From Tetradesmus obliquus (Eukaryota; Chlorophyta; Chlorophyceae; Sphaeropleales; Scenedesmaceae), in contig CP126196.1 of NCBI GenBank assembly GCA_030272155.1, positions 3,038,001 through 3,102,000 on the forward strand: 64,000 nt of DNA, in the 5' to 3' direction. Numbering within the stretch: the stretch's first letter is position 1; each line of letters begins with the position of its first letter. Of this stretch, positions 13,801 through 26,240 are shown piece by piece. Below the pieces are notes generated by a model. It was not told where the DNA came from, did not search any database, and saw only the letters and a list, made by a program, of their open reading frames with translations. Position numbers and translations under genes: made by a program.

Positions 13801-14369
13801 CGCTGCTGCCCGTCAGCCAGATGCACCACTCTGCTGCCGGCTCATTCGTGCTGCTCACGCTGGGCGTGGTGGGTGTGTTTGGTGTGGAGGGCATCTCAGT
13901 GAGCTACTACCTGGCCCTCATGGGCGGCGAGAAGGGCCTCGGCATTGCTGTTATCAACGCGTTAGGAGCGCTGGGAGGCTTTGTGGGGCCGTATTTGATT
14001 GGTGCACTTACACAGAAGAGCGGCAACTTCTACGGGGCCATGTGGATGCTGGCGGCATTCCTGGCGGTGGCCGCGGTGAATGTGGCAGTTGTTACAGAGG
14101 AGTGGGCGTCCAAGTTTAGCCTGAAGCCGGGTCAGTCGCCTACTGTTCGGCGGGCGAGCAGTGCCAGGCTGCCCTCAACGCTGTTTGGAGATGCCTCCAT
14201 GATTGCTGCTGTGGCAGCGTACATGCCTGAAGATGAGGAGTCGGACAGTGATGAGCAGATGGATCTGGAGCTGGGCGCAAAGCCAGAGGTGGCAGCAGCA
14301 GCAGCGGCAGCGGCAGCGGTTGGCCCGGCGGCTGCAAGTACAAACACCAGCGCAGCAGCTGCGCCTTGA
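10827..14369 (+). CDS. Major facilitator superfamily transporter, anion:cation symporter (ACS)-like
   Basis: Six exons: 10827-10871, 11156-11387, 11789-12043, 12685-13042, 13417-13527, 13715-14369; 551 codons plus stop, all phases matching. After a short hydrophilic N-terminus, the first membrane helix ends in NYIDRTNLSFA, the ACS-family signature region, followed by about 12 hydrophobic helices with the MFS loop after helix 2-3 (PANMLMAKIGG), a central cytosolic loop (residues ~265-300) and GGFVGPYLIGALTQKSG near helix 11. Family members move organic anions (phosphate, vitamins, allantoate, tartrate); the substrate cannot be read from sequence. The C-terminal tail is acidic then Ala-rich (MPEDEESDSDEQMD) and likely cytosolic. 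Intron 3 contains a tandem array of decoy exon-4 starts. N-terminal exon 1 (15 codons) has no independent support. Confidence 0.85.
12340..12730 (+). repeat. Tandem array of ~101-bp units spanning the MFS intron 3 / exon 4 junction
   Basis: Four copies of the acceptor region plus the first ~40 bases of exon 4 lie in tandem; the exon-like parts begin at 12389, 12483, 12584 and 12685 (spacing 94, 101, 101). Only the last continues into an open exon. Copies 2 and 3 have intact CAG acceptors and GYLMG-type coding but hit TGA about 20 codons on; copy 1 is more diverged. The first three therefore look like decoy or pseudo exon starts. Confidence 0.9.
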
Positions 14370-16395
14370 AAGCATTAAGGGTGGCTTGAGTTGTGAAGCG
14401 CTGCACACCTTGGACCTGAAGCAGCAGGCAGGGCTGGCAGTACAGCGCACATGGAAGCACAGGCGATTTATGAGCAACCTATGGTGGCTGGCCAGCGGCT
14501 GAGGACCTGACCGTTGACAGGGGCTGCAGCATGCTTGTATGACGCAAACAGCAACCCAGGCGCCTGGCAGCCGCTTTGGTGAGTTGGTTTGCAGATGGGA
14601 GCATTGCTGCATAGCAGGCGGCAGATCATGTCACAAGAAAATCAGCTTGGAAAAGAAGGCGCCTGGGGGAGAGATGCCGGCGCAAGGTGGTGCTATCGCC
14701 GTTGTACAAGCAACACTGCTGCTGTCGTGACGTCGGTTGGGCACTAAAAGGTACCAGCTAGTAGTACCTAAAGTTCAGCGGTGTTGCATACAACAGTAGT
14801 CAAGGGTCCACCACATAATTGTCACAACATGTTTTTTGGCATTCAATCGTTTGGACCATAGGTTGACTATGCTGTATGTTGGACTTGGTGGGATGACAAG
14901 ACTGTGCCAGCAAAGTCTGCGCCTACACTGTGTTGAACACTGCCGAAGCGTGTGATGTGGTGCGCATGTGCTGAATGATGGTGTGATGTGGTGCGCATGT
15001 GCTGAATGAGCCTTGTCTGGCTCCTTAGTGGGTGGGCCTGCGGCCCTACTTTGGTGATTGGTAATTGGTAATGCGCATGTGCTGAATGCCTGGCAGGCAG
15101 GCAATGCGTCGCTGCAGTAGCGTCCATGCTTCACAGCTACATGCTACAAGCCATGTTAACAGCTGTTGCAAGTTGCACAGCATTCTTATCCATCAAGTCT
15201 GCTGTGCTCAGCCGTAAGTTACTTTGTCTGCACTGCCGTCTTGCAATGTGCTCGTTCGGCAGCATGATGGCATGTATGTGCACATGGTATGAGTAATATT
15301 TGGTGATTGTTTGGTTCCCGGCGGTCAGTGATAATAATTCACATTGCATACCGTGGCGCCAAACGGCGCCTTGCATGAGCCATGTTTCTGATGCCTGGTT
15401 GCAGAGGTGCTAGCAAGGCAGTCCACTGCTCAGTGCCGCATCCAGTGGCGGTCATCAGCCATATTAGAGGCAGGATGTTGTGCGTACCGCGACTACACCA
15501 GCAGAGGGGGCGGCATAGGGCGCTTGATGAATCGAATGTTACCAGCTTCAGTACAGTACTACTTTGTAGTACAAAGATGGGCTTGCCGTCAGCCCGCACG
15601 GGCGGCACCGTTGGATGTTGCAACAGCAAGTTGCTGTTGTACAACACGGGGTGCATTGACCATGGCTCGGCTGGTAACACAAAGATGCCAGGCCAAGCTA
15701 AAGATGATGCGCGTATGCAGGCAGGTGTCCCAAGGTACAGGCGACAGCACGAGGCTGCCACAAAACCGCCATTATACTACCAGTGTTGACAGTGTGAACA
15801 CATCAAGAAGATACCATGAATGCAAAACCTGCCAATGCCGTGTATCAATCACAGCAGTAGATCATGACATGAGCAGAACGCTGTGCACTGCATGGGCGCT
15901 GCAATTGCTTACTCGTGCGTTCACCATACACAAAACCATAGATGCGTTTTGCAGCTGAAGTTCAGCTGCCGATTCATTTAGCAAGCATGCTGCACGTAAT
16001 TGCATGCGGCACGTAACACGAAGCAAGGTGCACCACCGCCCACGGCATGCATGCCCACAATACCGCTGGAAGCAGTACGTGGTTGACTGTATATACAGTA
16101 CACGCCACGTACATGTAGGCACGTGCAGCAGGCTTCGTGCTGAAATGCTCAAAGAAGTGCAATGCTGACAAAGAACATGTGATTGCAGGCGACTGCCTTG
16201 CTGGGACATGCAGCGTGCCTGAAAGACAGGATCTCACTCTCATGCCCTAAGCGACACGCATCAGCACCAAGACAGGATCTCACTCTCATGCCCTAAGCGA
16301 CACGCATCAGCACCAACCTCAACTTGCCACATCCATGATTTGCACACGCGGTCTCTTCGGTCACGCTCACATTTGCAATCGCTCTTTCAACTGGC
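14370..16395. other. Intergenic region between convergent MFS and NAPE-PLD genes
   Basis: About 2 kb without a recognisable gene, expected to hold the two facing 3' UTRs. Visible repeats: two 31-bp copies at 14950-15010 with a third partial copy near 15071, and a perfect 46-bp tandem duplication at 16225-16316. Overlapping open frames at 15339-15789 on both strands have no recognisable domain. Confidence 0.55.
16225..16316. repeat. Perfect 46-bp tandem duplication
   Basis: Positions 16225-16270 and 16271-16316 are identical and directly adjacent, 80 bp beyond the stop codon of the NAPE-PLD gene, hence probably in its 3' UTR. Confidence 0.95.
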
Positions 16396-17024
16396 TCACT
16401 CGCTCAGCGGCAGCAGCGGCGGCGAGTTGAGGTCCACGCCGCCGGCTGTCTGCAGCAGCGCGCCGTGCCTCAGCGTGACAAACTCGCTGGCGTCCAGCTG
16501 CTGCTGCGCCAGCACCTGCTGCAGCAACCTGGGCGGCTCATCCAGCGGCTCTGAAGGCAGCAGCAGGCAGCAGCAAACAGCAGCGCGGAGCCATGCAGTG
16601 AGCAGCAGCTGCTGCAGCCGACGCAACTGGCCTGAAAGCATGTGAACAACAGCAGCCGACGCAACTGGCCTGAAAGCATGTGAACAAAAGCTTCTGTCCC
16701 TCGCACAAAAATGCAAAGCAGCCGAACTGAGTACTTCACGGCCACTGCAGAACATGCCACGCAAATGCACATCACGTACAGAGACAAGGCAGCACTGCTG
16801 CAGCACACCTGTGGTCAGGAAGAAGGTGCAGCAGTGCACGCCCACGCTCTTCCTGCTGCGCACGTCTCTGTGCACCTGCAGCGCCTCCTCAGGCCCGATG
16901 TGCATGGGCCGCATGAAGTCGCGCGGCTCATAAGCCCCGATGGGGATGGCTGCCAGGTCAAAGGGGCCCAGGCGGTCACCAATCTCCTTGAACACGGGGC
17001 AGTAGCCGGTGTCGCCTGCAGCAG

Positions 17025-17057
<33 letters not shown>

Positions 17058-20000
17058 GAACTGTTTGTGTTGGCTGCCAGTGACTCGGACTGCGACGGGT
17101 GTTCAGGTACAACAAACTGCAGACCTGCGGCAGCAGAGTTGCAGAACGTGACACATTACTGGGGTCTGACTGGGTGCTTCATAAACGCTACACGGCCCCT
17201 GCTGCATCTGCTGATGTGTTGAGTCGTAGCTGTGTCTATAACAGTAGATATATACTATATGCCTGCTGCAGTCACTGCGCTCACCTGCGAACCAGAAGCG
17301 CAGGTCGTGGCCCAGCACCGCCCAGCCGCCCCACAGCGTGGCACGCCTGTCCAGCGCACCTCGCGCACTCCAATGCTGTGCAGGCGTCATCACCACACGC
17401 ACCTGCCAGCAGCAGCAGCAGCAGCAGCAACGTAGGCATGTGGAAGCAGCACACACTGTGCCATATCAGCACCTGCCCTTGGTGCTGATGCAAGGCTCGC
17501 CTGCATGCTCGCTGCCCACAGCAGCTCCAGCAATGTTACCAAAACATGCGTAAGCACAACACGTCCATACGACAGTCAAGCTGCAATCAGCTGACGATGC
17601 TGATGCATGCGTGCAGCAGCAGCGCCAGCAGCGCGCTGTGCAGTCAGCAGTGCAACCATACACACCTTGCTGCCTGGGTGCTGCACCTCCTGCCACCAGT
17701 CCAGCTCAGTCACGTTGGTGATGCCGCGCCCGCTGAACCAGGCCTGCATGCCTAGGGGGACGTACCAGGCCAGCTCGGGGCCAAAGCGCCTGGCAGCAGC
17801 AGCAGCAGCCCGCACACAGGCATTTTATTACGCTTGACGCATGATAAAGGCAAGTGGCAGCCAACCAGCTGCATGTACTACACGGCGCTGCGCCTGCAAA
17901 TAACGCTTTTGAGACATCATGGCAGCATGATACCGTGCTGCTGTGCAGGCAAGCTGATGCCCGTCATCCTGCATCACACAGCCGCCGCCAGTTGTAAGCT
18001 GCCGCAGCGCTACACGCCATGCCGCACCTGTGCAGCCTGTCCACGCTGCCGGTGTCCAGGTGGTCGTAGTGGTTGTGGCTCAGCAGCACAAAGTCCAGCC
18101 GCGGCATGGCAGCGTCCTCAGGCACCAGCGCAGGCTGCACAGCCCTGCAGCAGCAGCAGTAGCATCACACACCCAGCATCAACACATGTTGAGAGGAGTA
18201 TCGGGGCACTCAAGCTGCACACAGCACGGCTGCTGTGGGCACGCACCTGCCCCCTGCCTCACACTACCCTGTGCACCGTACAGCATCACCCTCCTGCCCA
18301 CTGTGCATCGCCCTGCCGCTGCACCCGATCTTTGTGGCCCCAGGAACTGCACTCAACTGTGCACTACCACACGGCAGGTACTCTGCACCACACTGCCCCA
18401 CCTGCGTGGCCCCAGGAACTGCACTGGGCTGGAGCGCTGTGAGAAGAAGGGGTCGGTCATGAAGGCCACCCCCTCCATCTGCACCAGCAGGCTGGCGTGG
18501 CCCACCCACAGCGCCTGCACAGCATCAGCAGGGGGGGCTGCCAGTGCAGCTGCATCAGGAGGCACCATCGGGAACGCACGGCTGCAGGTGGGCATTGGGG
18601 AGGGGGTGGGGGTGTGTGAGCAGCAGAGGTGGCCAGAGGAGTCAGGGGGCAGGGCAGCAGCATATGAGGCATGTTTGGGCAGATGGTATGAGGCTGCTGA
18701 GTGTGAGATGGCATGATGTGGTTTGTGCAAAGCAAGCGCCAGACTGAGAGGCTGCTGCAGGGGGTGCACGTGCATGCTGCAGCAGCAGCAGCAGCACCAT
18801 TGTAATTCGTGCACTTCCCATACTTGAGCGAGCATCACTTTATCTAGGACTGCTGCGGTTTGCCGCGAGACTGGCACGACTCGTGGCACAACAGCTGCTG
18901 CACATGTGTTGCTGCTGGCGCTGCTACCGCTGCTGCTGGAACCCACTCACGCGCAGTCCTCCAGGCTGGGGCTCCTGTTGCTGCTGAGGTAGCCCCAGGC
19001 TGGCGCGCCCAGCGCCCGCATCTTGCTCATCAGGCCCCACACGTCAGCCTGTAGGACAGCACACAGCAGGCGGCATGGGGTGTGGGCATCAGCCTGGGGG
19101 TTGGGGGTTCCCCTCAGCCTGTTTCAGCCACCATGCCTGCTACAGGACGCATCACAGCTGCAGGCGGCATGTGTGGTGAGCTTCCCGCCATGAGCTTTGC
19201 AGGCATGGAAGCAGCCACACACAGGCCCTGCTACTAGCATAGTATACTATACAGTACTACTATACAGTACTACTATACAGTACTACTATACAGTACTACT
19301 ATATAGTATACTCTACATATGCATGTCAAGGCTCTGTGTTGGGTGAGGAGCAACCGCTTGCAGTCTGTGTACTGTCACTGCTGTCAAAAGTGACAAGGAC
19401 AGCCACTGCAGGGAGGCTCCTGGCGACAGCTTCTGTTGTGATTAATGGTAACTGCAGCTGGTTGCTCTCCACTGCAGCAGCATGGTCAGCTGCTGTTGTG
19501 ATGAGCCTATCTGACATCAGCACCAGCACAAACCCTAGCCACTGTAGCAGCAGAACCTTCAGGGTGCTATGCTGCTGCTGGCCACTGCCGCTGCCCCCCC
19601 CCCACCCCCCTCAAGCAACCAACACTGCATCTAATGATGGCACCAGCTGCTGCAGTGTGCCACGCACCAGGCTCTTATCTCCCGTCCATGTGGGCCAGGG
19701 GTTGGTGAAGCGAGGGCCCCACAGCACGGGCGGCGCCTGGCTCAAGTGGTGGGCGGGCACATGCTGGGCAGCCGCAGCTGCAGCGCCGCCAACGGCTGCA
19801 GACAAACAACAGTTGTTGATTGCAAAGTAAGCTGCGGCAGGAGGCACTGCAAGCTGCTCTGCCGTAACAGCTGCTGGCGGCAGCTTGCTGCTGTCACAGT
19901 GTTGGAAGAGCTTGTGTGTTTATCGTAGGATGCAGATGACCGCACTAGGGATGCCACGAGTTATTCAAGTTGTAGGGCAAGCATTGTAGGCACTTGCAGC

Positions 20001-20086
20001 ATATCTCACAGATGCGTTGTGTGCAGCCTGGGCAGCAGCAGCAGCAATGGCAGCGGGTCGACCCCTGGGTACTCACCCACACCCAT
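16396..20086 (-). CDS. NAPEPLD-like: N-acylphosphatidylethanolamine-hydrolysing phospholipase D (metallo-beta-lactamase fold)
   Basis: Nine exons: 20086-20077, 19795-19668, 19048-18951, 18581-18402, 18144-18028, 17789-17666, 17402-17285, 17015-16809, 16550-16396; 378 codons plus stop, close to the ~390 aa of animal NAPE-PLD. The zinc site is complete: SHNHYDHLD (His162, His164, Asp166, His167), PAQHW (His229), GDTGY (Asp260) and GVHCCTF (His319). Other family marks are FTNPWPTW near the N-terminus, [27 protein letters not shown] and [11 protein letters not shown]. The enzyme cleaves N-acyl-PE to N-acylethanolamine plus phosphatidic acid, usually at membranes. The 10-bp first coding exon is inferred from donor and phase only, so the start is the weak point. 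Three introns carry short duplications. It is divergently paired with the amine oxidase gene. Confidence 0.88.
16615..16690 (-). repeat. 38-bp tandem duplication in NAPE-PLD last intron
   Basis: Two directly adjacent copies (16615-16652, 16653-16690), nearly identical, in the intron between exons 16809 and 16550. Confidence 0.9.
18334..18425 (-). repeat. Duplicate of NAPE-PLD exon 4 3' edge in the adjacent intron
   Basis: A 20-bp block starting at 18334 repeats at 18406, 72 bp apart. The 18406 copy is the real exon end encoding FLGP; the 18334 copy lies in the intron downstream and has lost a usable donor. Confidence 0.75.
19248..19299. repeat. 13-bp minisatellite, four units
   Basis: Four perfect head-to-tail copies of TATACAGTACTAC in the intron between NAPE-PLD exons 19668 and 19048, flanked by further TATA/GTAC-rich partial units. 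The array is AT-rich and largely self-complementary. Confidence 0.92.
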
Positions 20087-20583
20087 GGCTGCAAGAACAG
20101 ATGTCACAGCTGCAGGACTAAAAGTAGCAAGGTATTTTGCTGCTCTTGCCAAGCCTCATACGAGCCCCTGCGAGCGCTAAGGGCCCGAACAGTATCTGGT
20201 GCCACACCACTGGGTGGGCAGGAGAGACGACAGTTATGCACTTCACCGGCACAACTAAGCTTAGCACGGCTAGCCACAAAGTAATATAAACGGGCGATTC
20301 AGTCGGCTAAGCGCTGTTGACCGTTACCTGTCATCGAGGCCTGATGGGCATGGGTTCTGGGGGTGACGTTTTGTGGCAGCGAGTGCTGGTATAGTCTAGC
20401 TAAGCAGCCCCTGTCTCGAAAGCACCACAACTTTGTCTGAATATATATACCAGCACCCCAGAGAATGCTTCTCTGACACCTCCTTGCTGCTGTTTACTTT
20501 CGGAGCTCTCTGGATGAAGAGAGGATCTCCTTCTGCCCACCAGGACCCAAAATCGACACAACACAGAGCAACGAAACAACAAA
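20087..20583. promoter_or_regulatory. Shared divergent promoter region, NAPE-PLD / copper amine oxidase
   Basis: Only about 500 bp separate the two inferred start codons, which face away from each other. A TATATATA run at 20442-20449 lies ~140 bp upstream of the amine oxidase ATG and is a plausible TATA element. Part of the interval may be 5' UTR intron for NAPE-PLD. Confidence 0.5.
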
Positions 20584-21375
20584 ATGGAGCCAGCTGTGTG
20601 GAACAACAAGGATGCTTCAAGCTCAAAAACTTTGGTAGACGCAAGAGGTGAGGGGGCATCGGACGCTCATTCGCAGCTTCGAGAAGCCGCAGAACATATG
20701 TGAAGTGGCATGGCAGAGCTGCTTGTCCAGGGAGGGTGAAACAATGGCCACGACTCCTAGCCCAGCAGCAGCTTCCCAGGTTATCCCCTGCCATTTTGGC
20801 TGTGAACCCACGTATACACAACATTGGCAACACATATAACTTAATGGAGGGGGATCGGAGGCGTGCATGGGCTTGAACAATGCAAAAAAGCCACAAGAAC
20901 ACCTCGCACTTGTTGCGGAACTTACAGCACCCAGCAACCGTGTACCTCGCCTTTGGGTTAATATTGAAGCATGTTTGGTGGGATGGCGCCCGGTTTTGGG
21001 TGCAGCAGGCTCTAGAAGTGCCTACGTGCCAAATCGATGCCTACCTGTGGTGATGCGACCAGGGTGCTCTGTGATGCTGAAAGGGACGTAGTGAAGATAT
21101 GTATTTTATGCAATAGTGCCGTAATTGGTGCATTGCATGGCCAACCGAGCTTTTCCCGTAACTAGGGTTGTCTGCAGCGCCTGGTGAAGCGTATTGCAGC
21201 TTGCACTTGGTGCAAGGAAACCCCGGCCACCACCTACCGTGCAAGCAAACACCATCATCAGTGTCGCATCGGCTGTGACAGCTGCAACACTGACCCACAG
21301 TCCACCCACCCCATCCAACCACCACCCTCAAGCTGTCTGTACTCACCATGTACTCACACCATAAGATTCTTCTCA

Positions 21376-21419
<44 letters not shown>

Positions 21420-22115
21420 TACTTCTGCCGTACCTGCAGATCATCCGCTGGACCAGCTCACGCCAGCAGAGATCTCGCGCGCATCAGCTGCAGTGCGCCG
21501 CCACGCAGCAGCAGCAGGCGTCACGGGTGCGCTGCGCTTCAACACCATCATGCTGCAGGAGCCCCCCAAAGCCGAGCTGCTGGCGTACCAGCAGCGGCGC
21601 GGGCCACGGCCTGAGCGCCGCGCACTGGTGTGGGTGCTGAACCCGCCCTGCGGCGACTTCTACGAGGCAGTGGTGGCCCTGCCTGAGGGGGTGGCGGCTG
21701 CGGCAGCAGCAGCAGATGTGGTGCGCACCTGGACCAAGGTGAGGCAGCGGCGCTGCTTCTGAGTGCGGGTGGGGGGAGGGTGCAAGGGGAGCATCGGCTG
21801 GGTTGCCCATTGAGATGTGTCCAGCAGTTGGCCGGCTAGCTGTGGTGCTGGTCGTTGTGTGCACTGTAGAGCACGGGCAGTGGAGGGCCACACAGTAGTG
21901 GCACTGGTACAATTGAATGTGCAGCAGCAGCGGCGTCTGTAGCAGCAGCAGCAGTGTCTGTAGCAGCAGCAGTGTCTGTAGCAGCAGGCTGACGGCGATG
22001 CAATTAGGAGCACGTCAGCAGCTGGAGTGCTTGCCGCAGCTGCCTGGCCCACTCGTACACGCTGCTCCTCAGCCACTCAACCTCAGGTGTACTGTGCACT
22101 GCTTGGTGTGTCCTG

Positions 22116-22146
<31 letters not shown>

Positions 22147-22376
22147 GCTGCGTCAGGTGGAGGGTGTGCAGCCCACCACCACGCCTGACGACTGCAGCCT
22201 GGCGGAGCACATCATCATGGCTGACCCGCGCATACGGCAGCTGCTGGCGGAGCGCTACGGCATCACCGACCCCGACCTGGTGGTGTTTGACCCCTGGAGC
22301 CTGCACGGCACGCCTGAGCAGTACAAGGGGCGGCGCCTGATGCAGGTGCGTGGGGGAGTGAGGGGATGAGGGTGGT

Positions 22377-22407
<31 letters not shown>

Positions 22408-23426
22408 CAGGCAGGCAAGGCGAGGCTAGGGCTGGGTGGAGGACATGGTGCATCTTTTTGTGGAGCAGCAGGAGCAGCAGCAGCAGCAGTAGGGTGCGTG
22501 ACAGCAGGATGGATTTGAGGCTTGTTGCTGTGCGCTGGGTTCAGGTTGAGCTGCCTGCCACGCTGTCAAGTGCTGATAAATGATGCTGTTTGCTGTTGCT
22601 GCTACTGATTCCTGCTGGTGCAGGGCTACCTGTATGTGCGCACTTGCAAGGAGGACAACGAGTACGCGCACCCGCTGGACCTGTGAGTGCTTGGGTGACA
22701 TGGGGCTGACTGGGCAGCACAGCATGCAGCTGCTCACTGGCTGGCAAGCAGCAGCAGCAGCAGCAGCGTGTTGCAGCATGCCTCACTTGGCACCACCAGC
22801 AGTGGTCGCAGCCGTAGCTGTTGCGCTGCCGGTGCCGGTGCCCATAGCAGCAGCTGACTCGGGCCCTGATCTCCCTGCCAAGTTCTCTGCTAGATATCTG
22901 ATGCTGTGCTTTGCGCTGTGCTTGCCCTCTCTCTCCTCTTTCTTCCCGCTCCCTGTGTCTGCAGCTGCCCGCTGGTGGACCTCAACCTGGGCAAGGTCAT
23001 CCACGTGGACATGTACGACGCGCCAGCAGTCATGCCGCCCACGCTGGTGAGGCCAGCAGTGCTAGCAGGCAGCACTGCGCACAGCACCTTCAAGCACAAC
23101 TTTTCGGCAGCAACAACACACAGCAGAGTTTCAACTCGCCATGTGCTGGTGGCACTGGCTAGGTGGTAGTGCAACGATATACACCAGTTACTTCTCAGCT
23201 TGCTGATCAGGCCATGCGGGCGATAGGTGGGCCCTGGAGCTTATGTGTTCTGGCTGCTGCTGCTGCTGCTGCCCTCAGGTGAACTACCACCGCGACCTGG
23301 CCAAGGCCACCACTGGGCAGGAGTGGCGCGCTGACATGCGGCCCATTAACATCACACAGCCGCAGGGCCCCAGCTTCAACATAGAGGGCAACCTGGTGAG
23401 CACGCAGCGACAACCATCTTTGGTTG

Positions 23427-23471
<45 letters not shown>

Positions 23472-24881
23472 GCAGCAGGGCCCTAGCTTCAGCATAGTCA
23501 GCAACCTGGTGAGGCAGGCCGGCAGCGGCAGTGGCTACCGGCAGCACCAGCCAGCAGCAGCAGATGCTGCATGTGTTTGCAGGGGTTGCACAAGCAGGTG
23601 CAACAGGTTGTTTGTTCCATGCAGGCAGCAGCGTGCTGGCTGGTCTTGATGCGTGCACAGGCTGCGCTGTCTGGTCCATTGACACCTCCTAACGCCCATG
23701 CCATGCTGTGTGCTGTGTGCTGTGTGCAGATCACGTGGCAGAAGTGGCACATCCGTGTGGGCTTCAACGCGCGCGAGGGCCTGGTGCTGCACCAGGTGGA
23801 CTGGCAGGATGGTGGCCGGCTGCGGCCGGTGCTGCACCGCGCCAGCCTATCAGAGATGACCGTGCCCTACGGTGAGTGAGCCCCGGGAGGCTGCAAGGGG
23901 GAAGGAGAGCGGGCTGCTGCGCTGCTGTATCAGACTTGGCGCATGCAGGGCGCATTCTGCAGCAATGTTCATGAGGGGTTGATGCAAGCTGTGCGGATAT
24001 GCATTTATGGTTTGTGTGCTGTCGGCCGGCAACATTCAGCTCCAGTTGTGCTGATTAAAGCCCTCTCCTGCTGCTGCTGCCTGCCGCCCCAGGCGACCCC
24101 AACTACCCCTACATCCGCAAGTGCGCCATGGACTGCGGCGACTACGGCATGGGGCTCACCGCCAACAGCCTGGCGCTGGGCTGCGACTGCCTGGGCCACA
24201 TCAAGTACTTTGACGGCGTGGTCAGCAACGCACAGGTGGGCAGGCTGTGCGGCTGAGCGTGTGGTGCCAGCAGCAGCATGACTAGATGAGCTGCGTGTCA
24301 GCTGGTCAGCCGCATGTGCAGGTTGCACAGCACACAGAGGAGAAGCTTGTTGCCACACTAGCCGCGCCTGCCAAGCCCATTTGCTGGACATGCTCCAACA
24401 CTTGCGCCACAGCTCATGAAGCCTGACCTCTGCCTGGTCCATGCCGGTATGTTTTGTTGCAGGGCGAGGCGCTGGTCATCCCCAAGGCGGTGTGTGTTCA
24501 CGAGGAGGACGCGGGCATGCTGTGGAAGCACACCGACACGCGGCTGGGCCACGTGGAGGTGCGCCGCAACAGGCGGCTGGTGCTGAGCCAGGTCTCCACC
24601 TTTGCCAACTACGTGAGTGTGCCTGGGGGGCTGGGTGGGGGTGGGGGTGGGGCGGGGTGGGGTGGTTGGTTGCGTCTGTTCGGGGTCGACTTTCTGTGCG
24701 CTGCGGTATGTGTGGTGGAGTAGTGCATTGCTGCCGGCCTGCTGCTATGTGGGACAGGCTGTTGCAGCGGCGGACACGCAGCATGCGTACGATGCTGATG
24801 TGAAGTGCTTGTGTTCCACCAGTGTGGCATATTGTGATACTTTCTGGACCAAGTGCTGCTGTACTCATCCTGCTTTTTCTC

Positions 24882-24913
<32 letters not shown>

Positions 24914-26207
24914 GCCCTGCAGGAGTACGGCATGTTCTGGTACTTCTACCTGGACGGCACCATCCAGCTGGAGATGAAGCTCACAGGCATCCTGTCCACC
25001 AGCGTGAGCGACCTCACCGCAAAAGACCTGCCCTTTGGCATCACAGTGGCCCCAGGGGTGGTGGCCAGCAACCACCAGCACCTGTTCTGTGTGCGCATTG
25101 ATCCGGCGGTGGATGATGCGGATGGCGGCAAGGGCCTGGTGGTGGCGGAGGTGAATGCGGAGCCGCTGCCCTTTGGGCCCGACAACCCGCACGGTGAGGG
25201 GCAGTGTGGTTGGTGTGTTGTGATGTGACGCTGGGTGGTTGCAAAGAGCTGCTGGGTGTGAAGCTGCACAGGCAGTGGCCGGGTGTTTGCAGGGGTGTGG
25301 GATGCTGCACAGCGGTGCAGAGCAGATTGCAGGCGGGTCCAGGGCAGGTGCTTAGCTGCCAGTTCTGTGCACAAAATGGGGTTGATCTTCTCCGTGCTGA
25401 CCTGATGCACTGCTGGTGCTGCTGCTGCTGCTGCTGCTGTGGCGCGCGTGCAGGCAACGCGTTCCGCGTGACTGAGACGCCGCTGCTGAGCGTGCACTCC
25501 GCCATGCGCATGGCCAAGCCCGAGGCGGGGCGCGCCTGGAAGATCAAGAACCCCGCGGTCATCAACCCCATCACGGGCCAGCCCGTCAGCTTCAAGCTCA
25601 TCCCGCAGACCAGTGAGCTGCCTGCCTGCCTTGCTTGCTGGCCTGCTTGCTTGTCTGATGTAACAGGTCCTACTGCTTTGTTACATGCAGTTTTGTTTTG
25701 TGTTCAAAGTGAGTGTGCGTGTAGCCAGCCTCTGGCCATGCTCAAGTGTCCTCTAGTTGATCATGTCACTGACAGTGGGTCCTGACCGGCTGCTGCTGTC
25801 CTGCCGCTGCTGCATCTGCTGCAGACTGCCCCATGCTGATGCAGCCCGACAGCCTGGTGGGCAAGCGCGCCTTCTTTGCGCAGAAGCACCTTTTTGTGAC
25901 GCCGCACGTGGACGGGCAGCTGTACGCCGCGGGGGAGCACGTGGTGCAGAGCGAGGACTGCCTGGGGCTGAAGCAGTGGACCAAGGAGGTGAGCATGCGT
26001 TCACTTAAGACAGCAGGGACACGGGGAGATGGAGGGGTGTCGATACTTGTGTGTGTGCAGAGCAGTGGCAGACGGCACTGCCGATGTTTGGTGTGGCTGA
26101 ACCGTTGACCAGAGAGGTTGCACTCCATGTGTGTGGCTTCACGCATCAGGCCAGTTGCACATTTTGGTATGTTGGTGCCTGCAAGTGCCATGCTCAGCCA
26201 CCAACCA

Positions 26208-26240
<33 letters not shown>

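Noticed and set aside
15339..15789. Open frames on both strands in the MFS/NAPE-PLD spacer
   Set aside because: Mutually overlapping, unrecognised, in the expected 3' UTR zone.
20396..20902. 168-codon minus-strand open frame
   Set aside because: Overlaps the divergent promoter and first exon of the amine oxidase on the other strand; no family features.
21348..21614. Apparent signal peptide (MYSHHKILLT then poly-Leu) before the amine oxidase
   Set aside because: The Leu run is a (CTG)n tract ahead of the splice acceptor, in a frame different from the HPLDQLTP domain; the phase-matched exon at 20584-20647 explains the N-terminus better.
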